Shown piece after piece: positions 29,028-37,329 of a stretch of DNA of 64,000 nt. The translations under genes and the position numbers were made by a program. Numbering within the stretch: the stretch's first letter is position 1; each line of letters begins with the position of its first letter. The notes beneath the pieces were generated by a model that saw only the letters and a program-made list of their open reading frames with translations, made no database searches and had not been told where the DNA came from. Source of the DNA: Agrobacterium rosae (GTDB lineage Bacteria > Pseudomonadota > Alphaproteobacteria > Rhizobiales > Rhizobiaceae); the NCBI RefSeq assembly GCF_002915175.1, contig NZ_NXEJ01000010.1, positions 62,001 to 126,000 on the forward strand, given 5' to 3'.

Positions 29028-30800
29028 ATGACAACGCATCAGATCCTCGCATTCTCCGTCATTGCACTCATGATGGCAGTCTTTATTTGGGACCGCTTCC
29101 GTTACGACGTCGTTGCTTGCTGCGCGTTGATTGGGTCCGTGGCTGTCGGTATCGTCCCACCGACCGAAGCATTTTCAGGCTTTTCCGACGACATCGTCAT
29201 CATCGTTGGTAGCGCTCTGGTCGTCAGCGCGGGTGTCGCTCGCAGCGGCGCTGTCGATATCGCCATTAAGAAGTTCTTTCCAAGCCTCAGCACCTTGCGA
29301 ACACAGCTCGCACTTTTAATGATCGTGGTGGGAGTCCTTTCCGCGTTCATAAAGAATATAGGCGCACTCGCGATTATGATGCCGGTAGCCTTTCAGTTCG
29401 CAAAAAAGTCTGGGGTGTCGCCATCGAAATACCTGATGCCTATGGCCTTCGCCGCTCTGCTCGGCGGACTTATGACTCAAATTGGAACCTCGCCAAACAT
29501 CGTCGTTTCTCGATTAAGACAGGAGATCACCGGGGCCTCGTTCACGATGTTTGATTTTACGCCCGTTGGAGGCATACTGGCGGTTGTCGGTATAACCTTC
29601 CTTTTGTTTTTTCACTGGCTTGTTCCAAGCCGGAACAAGCAAAAAAGCTCGATCGAGGAAGCGGTTGAGATTAAGAATTACTCGAGCGAGGTCACAATAC
29701 CGGAGCATTCAATGCTGATCTCCGAGCCTCTGAGCACCTTACTGAAACTTGGTGACGGGGAAGTCGTAGCGAGTGCTGTCTTACGGGGCTCAACTCGCAT
29801 GGCCCCTTTTCCAGACCTGACTTTGCGTCACAACGACATAGTTCTCTTAGAAGGTTCGTCGAGCGCAATTGATCGGGTCGTGTCAGGCGGCGACTTGCAA
29901 CTGTCGGGCAAGCCGCTAAAGGATCACGGACAGCCGCAAACTGACGTTATCTCTGTTGAGGCAATTGTCAGCCAAGAGTCCACGCTTGCGGGAAGATCAG
30001 CGAAAGAGTTAGCCTTGTCGTACACACGCGGGGTCAACCTGCTTGCAATCAGCCGTCGGGGTCAACGCCTGAAGGAGCGATTAGGCGGACTGACGCTAAC
30101 AACCGGCGACGTTCTTGTCTTACAGGGTAGCCGCAGCAGTCTAACTGCGGTGCTGCAGGATTTTTCGCTGCTTCCGCTGGCTCAGCGAGAAGTGCTTTTG
30201 GGCACGAAACGCCGTTCGTTCATTCCGTTAGTGATTTTGGCCATTGCCATGGCAACGACGGCTATCGGCATAGTGCCTGTTTCGGTAGCGTTTTTCGCTG
30301 CTGCACTTGGCATGGTCGTGTTCCGCGCTATTCCGCTTACGGATTTCTACAAGTCTGTGGACGGCCCCATCCTGGTCATGCTCGCGGCACTCATCCCAGT
30401 TTCCGACTCCCTGCGCACAACGGGTGGCAGCGAACTGATCGCCCGCTGGCTTGGGGACGCTGCAGCCAATCTTCCGGCTTGGGGCGCACTTGCACTCATC
30501 CTTGTTACCGCTATGGCAGTAACGCCGTTTCTCAACAATGCAGCGACTGTGCTTGTGATGGGGCCAATCGCTGCGACCTTCGCCACAAATCTCGGATTCA
30601 GACCAGAGCCATTCCTCATGGCCGTGGCGATTGGTGCTGGCTCCGATTTCCTGACCCCCGTTGGCCACCAGTGCAACACGCTCGTTTTTGGACCCGGGGG
30701 CTATAAGTTTTCTGATTATCCCCGATTGGGGTTGCCTCTGTCATTGTTGATCATCTTTGTTAGCGTCCCGGCTCTTCTTTACGTCTGGCCCGTACGTTGA
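29028..30800 (+). CDS. SLC13/DASS-type anion transporter with two RCK_C domains
   Basis: 590 residues. About five membrane helices (1-190), then a cytoplasmic insert with two TrkA_C/RCK_C-like domains (about 215-285 and 295-375; ISVEAIVSQESTLAGRSAKE), then about five or six further helices. The two conserved family loops are MTQIGTSPNIVV and AVTPFLNNAATVLVMGP, which line the Na+ and substrate sites. This layout is typical of sodium:sulfate or dicarboxylate-type carriers; the substrate cannot be told. An EcfG-like promoter precedes it. Confidence 0.88.
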   Translation: MTTHQILAFSVIALMMAVFIWDRFRYDVVACCALIGSVAVGIVPPTEAFSGFSDDIVIIVGSALVVSAGVARSGAVDIAIKKFFPSLSTLRTQLALLMIVVGVLSAFIKNIGALAIMMPVAFQFAKKSGVSPSKYLMPMAFAALLGGLMTQIGTSPNIVVSRLRQEITGASFTMFDFTPVGGILAVVGITFLLFFHWLVPSRNKQKSSIEEAVEIKNYSSEVTIPEHSMLISEPLSTLLKLGDGEVVASAVLRGSTRMAPFPDLTLRHNDIVLLEGSSSAIDRVVSGGDLQLSGKPLKDHGQPQTDVISVEAIVSQESTLAGRSAKELALSYTRGVNLLAISRRGQRLKERLGGLTLTTGDVLVLQGSRSSLTAVLQDFSLLPLAQREVLLGTKRRSFIPLVILAIAMATTAIGIVPVSVAFFAAALGMVVFRAIPLTDFYKSVDGPILVMLAALIPVSDSLRTTGGSELIARWLGDAAANLPAWGALALILVTAMAVTPFLNNAATVLVMGPIAATFATNLGFRPEPFLMAVAIGAGSDFLTPVGHQCNTLVFGPGGYKFSDYPRLGLPLSLLIIFVSVPALLYVWPVR

Positions 30801-32386
30801 AAACAGCCCTCGAAGGGTGCTGAAGCAGCGCGTGCCGAAATCCTTCGCATGTGCAAACCGAAGAGAGGTCCCGATTGCACCTTCAAGTGCCTACAAAAGA
30901 AAGGCCCGCATCGTCCGGTGAGAGCTAGACAACATGGCTTTAAAGCCACATCGATGGCTGTTCTAATTGAGCTTTTCAGACCTGATTACGCCGCAACTAC
31001 GGCGAAATGACCGTTTCATCTGTTGACACCACCACGAGTTCATGAATCTGGGCCGTGCATCCGACACCACAGGTTCCGAAACAACCTTGTTTTCGACGAG
31101 GGCTTGCAGCGCCTTGTCGCAAGCGCTCTTTTTTTTCCACTCATGCTCCGCTGCCTCAATCCTCAACGCTATCTGATGCGGCAACATGGTACCTGTGCTG
31201 ATTAGCCCCGGTTGGACGAACATGGGGCAATGGGAGAACGTTCGTTGATCAACTCGAGACTCCCTGGATGATGGATAGCAACACGGTCGGTCGATCAGTG
31301 GACCGACCGTGTTTGGAGCAAAAATCTTGAGGCATCCTAAATCACAGTAGCGTCAAACCATGAAACTTTCTCGCCGGAGCATCGGTCACAATGCAGTTTC
31401 ACGAAGATTTACGCTTATTCGTCTTGAATCACCGATGGCATAGCGCTGGAAGTGCGTTTCAGATTGCCTGTCGTATAACGGACTCCAGTACGCCGATGCT
31501 GCTAGTGGCAAACTTTGTCGCGACATGACTCGCCTTCTTCTCTCTCCGATTTAACGGCCACACTGGGAGCGCCTTTCGTCACCTGCGCGCAGCACAGGCA
31601 TCCTCATCATGGCCAAACCTCAATGACAGCCAACAGCATCGCGCCCGGCGTGGTGGCGCGTATCATTGCAGCGGCTGCAAAGGAACGCGACGACAAGGCG
31701 CGTGGCATATTTGAGGTTAAACGGCGATCGGAAGTCAGGGAGGCCCGCCTTAGGTCCCACCCAACCGGCGGGCCTCAACCCAAAACCCCTTCCAGTCAGG
31801 GTAGCGTCAATCAAACACACTTTAGAAAAAGTGGCAAGCTATCGGCATTACTTCCGGTTAAAAAATGTGCGGAATACCTGCTATGATTGCCAGCCGTGCT
31901 GTCATCTCGCAAGTGATCATAACTGGTCTGTCTATCGCAGCTACACCAGCACCTTCAAACAGCAGTGAAAGACCGGATGCGACCGGAAAAAGAGTGGCAG
32001 CACTTCTTCTGTCTACATCGATCTCGCGGGATGTCGATGCCAGTTTTCCGATTGGCAACGACGCTTTTGCCCTGCGACGTGGCGTCATCGAAAATGCCGG
32101 CACTATAACCGTTCTCGCTCCTGAGCTTGGTGGGAACCGAGGATTGAAAAGAGACTATAGTCTCGAGCGTCCATGCACCGCAAAGCCACATGATCCGCTC
32201 TATGCTCGGGCGAAACACCGTCAAACGTTTAGTGCGCGAGGTCGAACTCTCTCACAACGTGCTACAACGTTTTTCTTCATTGATGACGGCAGAGCCTCTA
32301 CAAAATCGCGCAATGTGATATGCGTTATGAACCGGTTTTGCTTCCATGCGTTTGATCCGTTCGCGTTATGCCTTTCAGGATCATAA
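30801..32386. other. 1.6 kb accessory stretch without a secure gene
   Basis: Candidates only. A minus-strand frame from ATG 31187 (MLPHQIALRIEAAEHEWKKK) to 30963 looks natural for its first 40 residues. A plus-strand frame from ATG 31623 (MTANSIAPGVVARIIAAAAK) runs to 31886. Overlapping frames on both strands at 31860-32300 give no decision. None has a family or strong RBS. The composition and stops suggest decayed sequence. Confidence 0.35.
31281..31312. repeat. perfect 12-bp inverted repeat
   Basis: ACACGGTCGGTC, eight-base loop, GACCGACCGTGT. It has no T run on either side, so it may be a weak terminator, a protein-binding site or part of a lost mobile element. Confidence 0.6.
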
Positions 32387-33499
32387 ATGACAGACACTCA
32401 CGTCCCGCATCGGTTTGTGCTGCTCGATGGAATACGGGGGCTGGCGGCAGTTGCTATTGTGCATCGGCATGCTGAAGTCTTTTTTGGCAGGCCGGAAGCA
32501 TCGAGCTATCTGGCTGTGGACTTGTTCTTCGCGCTCAGCGGTTTCGTTTTGGCTCACGCCTACGGCGAGCGGCTTGCAAACGGACAAATAAAGCCGCTAA
32601 ACTTCATGAAGGCGCGGTTCTTAAGGCTGTATCCGCTTTATGGTTTAGCGCTGCTGCTGATGACAGCCTTCTTCGTCTGTCTGTATTTCCTCGATCTACC
32701 GACTCCCATTGATGATCTTCACCGGAAGATACAGCCTGCGGAACTGGGTTTTGCCTTGGTAACTGGGATGCTGTTTTTACCGGCCCCCTTTACGCTCACG
32801 CTCAATGGCGCGCTGTTTCTGGTCAGTCCCGCTTGGTCGCTGTTTAATGAACTGGCGGTCAACATCGCCTATGCTCTCAAGGGCGCTCGCGCGCAGGTGA
32901 AGACAATTGGCGTCATTTTAGCGTTGAGCGCTTGTGTCCTTATCATCGCAACCATCCATTCTGGGAAGCTTCATCTCGGTTTTCGATGGCACGAGATGTA
33001 TGCAGGCATGGGTAGAGTATTCTTTTCGTTCTTCGCCGGTGTGCTCATTTATCGCTTTCGCAGTCAAACAATCAAAACTCGCCCGGCGCTGGCCGTGATG
33101 TGCCTGTCAGCTGTCGCTCTGGTACTATTTCTGCCCCTCACGGACGAAATTCGCCCGATATTCGACGTCGTCATCGTGTTGCTTGTCTGGCCGATCCTAT
33201 TAAATGTCTCGTCCTCAATTGAGGCGGGCGGCTGGCTTGATCGGGTTTCCAGCTTTCTGGGAACAGCGTCTTACGCAGTTTACGTGCTGCACATTCCTTT
33301 GCTTGCGTGGGCGGTATTTCTCGTGCCCCGTGCCGGTGACGCAGGCGTGGCACTTCTGGCTGGGCTGACCTTCATCGTGGCAACGGTCTTTATCTCGTAT
33401 GCCCTGACCGTATACTTCGACCAACCCCTTCAAATACACATGAAAAAGCGCCTGAAAGCCAGCTCTGTAAGCAAAGTCCTTCAAGCGCCTAGGATCTAA
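32387..33499 (+). CDS. acyltransferase 3 family membrane protein (OafA/YrhL type)
   Basis: 370 residues, about ten membrane helices. It opens with the family start FVLLDGIRGLAAVAIVHRHA, where His21-Arg22-His23 of the IVHRHA segment falls near the catalytic His position. It continues AVDLFFALSGFVLAHAYGER and FMKARFLRLYPLY. Such enzymes transfer acetyl or other acyl groups to exopolysaccharide, O-antigen or Nod-type glycans in the inner membrane. There is no neighbouring sugar gene to suggest the target. Confidence 0.9.
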   Translation: MTDTHVPHRFVLLDGIRGLAAVAIVHRHAEVFFGRPEASSYLAVDLFFALSGFVLAHAYGERLANGQIKPLNFMKARFLRLYPLYGLALLLMTAFFVCLYFLDLPTPIDDLHRKIQPAELGFALVTGMLFLPAPFTLTLNGALFLVSPAWSLFNELAVNIAYALKGARAQVKTIGVILALSACVLIIATIHSGKLHLGFRWHEMYAGMGRVFFSFFAGVLIYRFRSQTIKTRPALAVMCLSAVALVLFLPLTDEIRPIFDVVIVLLVWPILLNVSSSIEAGGWLDRVSSFLGTASYAVYVLHIPLLAWAVFLVPRAGDAGVALLAGLTFIVATVFISYALTVYFDQPLQIHMKKRLKASSVSKVLQAPRI

Positions 33500-33509
33500 G
33501 GTGTTTGGC

Positions 33510-33707
33510 TTACGCCGCGCCAGCGGGGTCACCTATCGGCAGCAGAGCAGGATCAAGCGTAGGATCGTTTGGATTTTTGCTATCGACCGGATCTTGAACG
33601 GGCGGTGTCGGCGGCTTTTCCTGAACACGGTCTGGAATTCCGGGAGTTGATGTCGGGCCTCGTGGTGAGGATGCTGGGTCTGTTGGGAAATTATCATTGT
33701 TAGGCAT
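33510..33707 (-). CDS. small proline-rich hypothetical protein
   Basis: 65 residues from ATG 33707 with RBS GAGGAG. The sequence is disordered and Pro/Asp/Asn-rich (MPNNDNFPTDPASSPRGPTS; VQEKPPTPPVQDPVDSKNPN). Similar short proteins are common in Rhizobiaceae, function unknown. The EcfG-like promoter 33 bases upstream places it in the general stress response. It converges with the acyltransferase gene with 10 bases between the stops. Confidence 0.65.
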   Translation of the reverse strand: MPNNDNFPTDPASSPRGPTSTPGIPDRVQEKPPTPPVQDPVDSKNPNDPTLDPALLPIGDPAGAA

Positions 33708-33739
33708 CTTTCCACTCCTCGTTGGGGTCAAGAGTAAAT

Positions 33740-33764
33740 AACCCGCGCCAGTCACAGGGGTTCC
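33740..33764 (-). promoter_or_regulatory. EcfG-type promoter of the proline-rich protein gene
   Basis: On the minus strand GGAAC, 17 bases, GTT, directly upstream of the gene at 33510-33707. Confidence 0.6.
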
Positions 33765-33820
33765 CGAGATTGTGAGAGCCATACGAGACACCGCATGGCC
33801 GGGGAGCGAATATGGCCGTT

Positions 33821-33960
33821 TTATGAAGGCAGAAGCCGGACATCCGCACCTTTCAGCAACAGTTGCCAGCCATCGACTGCTATTGTCGTGCCGGCTATGT
33901 AGCTGGCATCATCTCGCACGAGGAAGAGGAAGGCGTTCGCGACGCGTGTTTGTGAGCCGC
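33821..33960 (-). pseudogene. C-terminal fragment of a short-chain dehydrogenase
   Basis: The minus-strand frame reads RVANAFLFLVRDDASYIAGT and TIAVDGWQLLLKG to a TAA at 33821-33823. The pattern FLxxDDASYIxGTTIxVDGG is the typical end of SDR enzymes. Everything N-terminal of this, including the Rossmann glycine motif and the YxxxK active site, is absent. Confidence 0.7.
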
Positions 33961-34243
33961 GGCAGCCTGATAGCATAGGCGGTTGTCATCAGGATGCTAC
34001 TAATCGATCGCCTTGAGCGGAGTCGAACCTATGACCGCGGTGTTGTTTCTCGTCGATCTCATTCGGACCCTCAGGGACGTCAAAGATTTAGAAATCCCAG
34101 TTCACGAGCTCGTTCGCTAGTGCCTCGCCAGCCACAGAAGGTGAACGTCTCAATTTTTTGAGAGCTGTCCTCGCGCATCTGCGCCTTATGAATTGGATGG
34201 GAATAGATGTTAAAATGGAAGTTCTAAAACTAAGACTGTCCGG

Positions 34244-34429
34244 ATGACGCCCGAAATCCTTTCTCTGATCGCCGAAATCGACGAATTCGAAGGCGCCTGG
34301 CGTGCGATCGGTCGGATCGCACCTGAGCGATTATCCAGCCTGAGGCGTGTCGCCACGATCGAAAGCGTCGGCTCCTCCACACGTATCGGAGGGGCGCGCC
34401 TCACCCACCGAGAGGTGAAAAGCTGTTGA
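34244..34429 (+). pseudogene. N-terminal fragment of a Fic-family protein
   Basis: ATG 34244 gives 61 residues, MTPEILSLIAEIDEFEGAWR then RVATIESVGSSTRIGGARLT. The ESIGSSTRIEG-type motif marks the start of one class of Fic AMP-transferases and contains the inhibitory-helix-like region. It stops at 34429, long before the HPFxxGNGR active site, so only the regulatory beginning remains. It is of a different class from the Fic gene at the window's end. Confidence 0.65.
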
Positions 34430-34488
34430 CAAACATTCGCCTCGGGTCATTCACAACACGCGACAAGCAAGAGGTCGCCGTCTCCGTC

Positions 34489-34680
34489 AGGCCTTTTCGC
34501 GCGTTTTGACTGCGCGCTTGGTGGCCGCTATCAAACGGTCTTCTTCCTCTTTTGCAAGCCGTGCTTTACGCAGGCGGGAGGTTTATTCTTCACGCGATCT
34601 GGTCACGTGGTCGGTCTCTTCCACTGCATTCCCACGTCCGAAAAGCTGGGATTGCACATCGAGGCGAGTGCCGTTGGTAC
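34489..34680 (-). pseudogene. decayed small gene, copy 2 of a dispersed repeat
   Basis: Minus-strand sequence reads LDVQSQLFGRGNAVEETDHV, then TRSREE and stop. In another frame it gives RLAKEEEDRLIAATKRAVKT, the better-preserved version of the C-terminus seen in copy 1 (23972-24188). The N-terminal part is replaced by unrelated sequence. About 174 bases match copy 1. Confidence 0.5.
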
Positions 34681-34796
34681 ATAGCGGCAAAGGGCAATGA
34701 GCATCCAAACACTTTGCTACATGGCTCGCTAAGAAATTCAGATCTACCAAGTCAACTTCTTGATATGGGTTCCCTTTTTTCCGACGAAATATGGAG

Positions 34797-35930
34797 TTAC
34801 GCTTCCGAAGCGGGCAGTAGAACAGTAAACGTTGCCCCTTTTCCAGCGCCGGGACTGCTTGCAGAAACCTTCCCACCGTGGAGCTCGACGAGTTGTTTTA
34901 CCAAAGCAAGGCCAATACCGAGCCCGCCACGCGAATGCTCTAAGTGACTGTCGATCTGCGCAAACATATCAAAGATTTTATTCACTTCTTCGTTGCTGAG
35001 ACCCAGTCCATTGTCGGCGACCCAAATTGTGGCTTCGTTGTCTGCCTTTGCAATACCGACTTGGATGTCTCCACCTTGCGGAGTGTATTTCGCGGCGTTG
35101 TTCAGGAGATTGGCAACGCATTGTGTAATGCGGAAACTATCCGCCAGAACCATGACCGGCGTTTCTGGAAACTGAGTTTTTAAAGAATGGTCCTTCGTCT
35201 CGATATTGGGTGCAGCCATGCTGACAGCAGAGGAAACGATACAGCGTAGATCAATCCAAGATTTTTGTAGTTCGATTTTGCCTTGAGTTATGCGCGAAAC
35301 GTCCATCAGGTCGTCGACCAAGCGCACCAGATGGGTGATCTGGTCTTCCATCAAGCCAGTCACTTTTTCAGCTTGCGGCCCCTCGAGTTTGCGGGACAAA
35401 AGTTTGAGACCGCCGTTTAACGCGGCGAGCGGGTTACGAAGCTCGTGGGCAAGGACCGCCAAGAACTCATCTTTTCGACGATCAGCGAGTTGAAGCGCAT
35501 CGGCCTGCCGGTGCAGAACATCCCGTTGGTCGGAAATCGTCTGGCGTTGACGGTAGATTTCGAAGAAAACATCTGTTTTGCTTCGAAGAATATCTGCTTC
35601 GATCGGCTTTTGAATAAAGTCGACCGCGCCCGCCTCATAGCCCTGAAATCTCCGCGTGTCGCTATGTGTCCCCGCCGTCACAAAAATAATAGGGATGCGC
35701 CGCGTCCGCTCGTTGCCTCGCATCAATTCTGCGAGCTCGAAACCGTTCAAACCGGGCATTTGGACATCAAGCAAAGCGAGAGCGACGTCGTGCTCGAGAA
35801 GAAGCTCCAAGGCCTCGTCACCAGACCGTGCTTTTAGGAGAACAAGATCGTCACGCCTCAGCAGTGCTTCGAGCGAAAGAAGATTTTCCGGCAGATCGTC
35901 AACAAGCAGAAATTTTACAGCCGCGCTCAT
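34797..35930 (-). CDS. receiver-histidine kinase hybrid
   Basis: 377 residues. An N-terminal receiver domain (phospho-acceptor D in LALLDVQMPG, about residue 54) is followed by a short linker, HisKA (LAVLAHELRNPLAALNGGLK, His near 162) and HATPase_c (LLNNAAKYTPQGG, GLGLSNEEVNKI, RGGLGIGLALVKQLV). There is no membrane segment, so it is cytoplasmic and likely takes phosphate or input from a partner. The ATG overlaps the cheB stop (ATGA), making it last of a four-gene operon. Confidence 0.9.
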   Translation of the reverse strand: MSAAVKFLLVDDLPENLLSLEALLRRDDLVLLKARSGDEALELLLEHDVALALLDVQMPGLNGFELAELMRGNERTRRIPIIFVTAGTHSDTRRFQGYEAGAVDFIQKPIEADILRSKTDVFFEIYRQRQTISDQRDVLHRQADALQLADRRKDEFLAVLAHELRNPLAALNGGLKLLSRKLEGPQAEKVTGLMEDQITHLVRLVDDLMDVSRITQGKIELQKSWIDLRCIVSSAVSMAAPNIETKDHSLKTQFPETPVMVLADSFRITQCVANLLNNAAKYTPQGGDIQVGIAKADNEATIWVADNGLGLSNEEVNKIFDMFAQIDSHLEHSRGGLGIGLALVKQLVELHGGKVSASSPGAGKGATFTVLLPASEA

Positions 35931-36496
35931 GATGCGAGACTCATCAGATGGGGTGCGATCTGTTCAAGAGGAAGGACAAGCGCTTGGGGACATGCTTTTT
36001 GCGCAGCTTCAGGCATGGCGCTGGCGTATGCGCCAGTTGAATCCTGAACAAGCGTCGTCCCACCGGCATTCGCTACCGCACGAAGTCCGCGCGCTCCATC
36101 ATGATTAGCTCCGGTCAAAATCACCCCAATTAGCCCCTCGCCCCAGACCTCGGCGGCGCTCTCAAACGAAACATCAATCGAAGGCCTGGAAAATAGCACC
36201 TCGTCATCACTTGAGAGGGCAACCGTTTTCGCGTCTTCTATCAGCATATGGTAATTTGGCGGAGCGAAATAAATTACCCCCGATTTAATCGGTTCCTTGT
36301 CTTCCGGCTCCAGCGCCCGCAGGCTACATTTCGCATCGAAAATCTCAGCTAAAACGCTTCGCTTGCCAGGCGGCACGTGAACAATAACGAAAACTGGCAT
36401 GCCGAAGTCACTGCTGAGCGCCGGTAAGATTGTTGACAAGGCCTCAAGCGCGCCTGCGGATGCGCCAATGATCAGGGCTCGATATTTCTCTCCCAT
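35927..36496 (-). CDS. CheB-type methylesterase without receiver domain
   Basis: 189 residues from ATG 36496, which overlaps the cheR stop (TGATG); a TTG one codon earlier is possible. The catalytic triad is visible: Ser in IIGASAGALEAL, His in FVIVHVPPGKRS and Asp in LTGANHDGARGL. The receiver domain that normally gates CheB is absent, so activity may be constitutive or controlled by a partner. It would remove methyl groups from (or deamidate) glutamates set by the neighbouring CheR. Confidence 0.9.
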   Translation of the reverse strand: MGEKYRALIIGASAGALEALSTILPALSSDFGMPVFVIVHVPPGKRSVLAEIFDAKCSLRALEPEDKEPIKSGVIYFAPPNYHMLIEDAKTVALSSDDEVLFSRPSIDVSFESAAEVWGEGLIGVILTGANHDGARGLRAVANAGGTTLVQDSTGAYASAMPEAAQKACPQALVLPLEQIAPHLMSLAS

Positions 36497-37329
36497 CAAA
36501 GATCTGCCCTCTGATAGATCTTTTCCTCTCGGACGAAGTCACGGAAACCGTCTTCATGCTGAGAAAACCTAAGCGTTTCCTTAGCGCCCAATCCAAGGAA
36601 GCCGTTTCGCGGCAGCGCTTCCCTGAACAATCCGATCGCTCTGTTCTGCAGATCCCGATTGAAGTAGATCATGACATTGCGGCAAGAGACAAATTGCATC
36701 TCGCTGAAAACCTGATCGGTAACGAGACTGTGGTCTGAGAAAACGACATTGCGCCTCAAGCTTTTGTCGAGAACGCAGCGGTTATAGGCGGTATGGTAAT
36801 AGTCCGACAGGGAGCTCTTGCCACCGGCACGGCGATGATTTTCGGTAAACAACCGAACTCTGTCCAAGTCGTAGATACCAGCTTCGGCGTGAGCGAGTGC
36901 TTCTGAATTGATGTCGGTCGCGTAGAAAATCGTGCGCTCCTCGAGGTTTTCCTCGCGAAACAGGATAACGAACGAATAGAGTTCCTCTCCCGTACTGCAG
37001 CCCGCAATCCATATTTTCAAAGATGGATAGGTTAGAAGATGCGGAACTACTTTTTCGCGGATCGCCTGAAAATAGCTCGGGTCTCGAAACATTTCGCTGA
37101 CTTGCACGGTGAGATACCGGAGCATTTTGGGTAGCATATCTTCATTGTGAAGAATGCTCTCCTGCATCGCTGTTATCGTAGCATAACCTAGCTGCTCGCG
37201 GGCCTGGCGAAGGCGCCGTCGTATCGACGACATAGCATATGCCCGAAAGTCGTAATGGTATCGATGATAGAGCGCCTCAAGGAGCAGCCGAATTTCGATG
37301 TCTTCTACTTTCTCGTAGGTCTCCATCAT
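36496..37329 (-). CDS. CheR-type protein-glutamate methyltransferase
   Basis: 277 residues. The N-terminal helical domain (YDFRAYAMSSIRRRLRQARE) and the SAM-binding domain with IWIAGCSTGEELYSFVILFR, YATDINSEAL and the FVSCRNVMIYF segment identify CheR. It usually methylates glutamates in chemoreceptor coiled coils using S-adenosylmethionine, but no receptor, CheA or CheW lies nearby. The start overlaps the hybrid kinase stop (ATGA). Confidence 0.92.
   Translation of the reverse strand: MMETYEKVEDIEIRLLLEALYHRYHYDFRAYAMSSIRRRLRQAREQLGYATITAMQESILHNEDMLPKMLRYLTVQVSEMFRDPSYFQAIREKVVPHLLTYPSLKIWIAGCSTGEELYSFVILFREENLEERTIFYATDINSEALAHAEAGIYDLDRVRLFTENHRRAGGKSSLSDYYHTAYNRCVLDKSLRRNVVFSDHSLVTDQVFSEMQFVSCRNVMIYFNRDLQNRAIGLFREALPRNGFLGLGAKETLRFSQHEDGFRDFVREEKIYQRADL

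Noticed and set aside
34005-34040. tRNA-like 3' end on the minus strand (GGTTCGACTCC)
   Set aside because: The acceptor and anticodon parts cannot be folded and no CCA-type end follows; most likely chance or a very old remnant.
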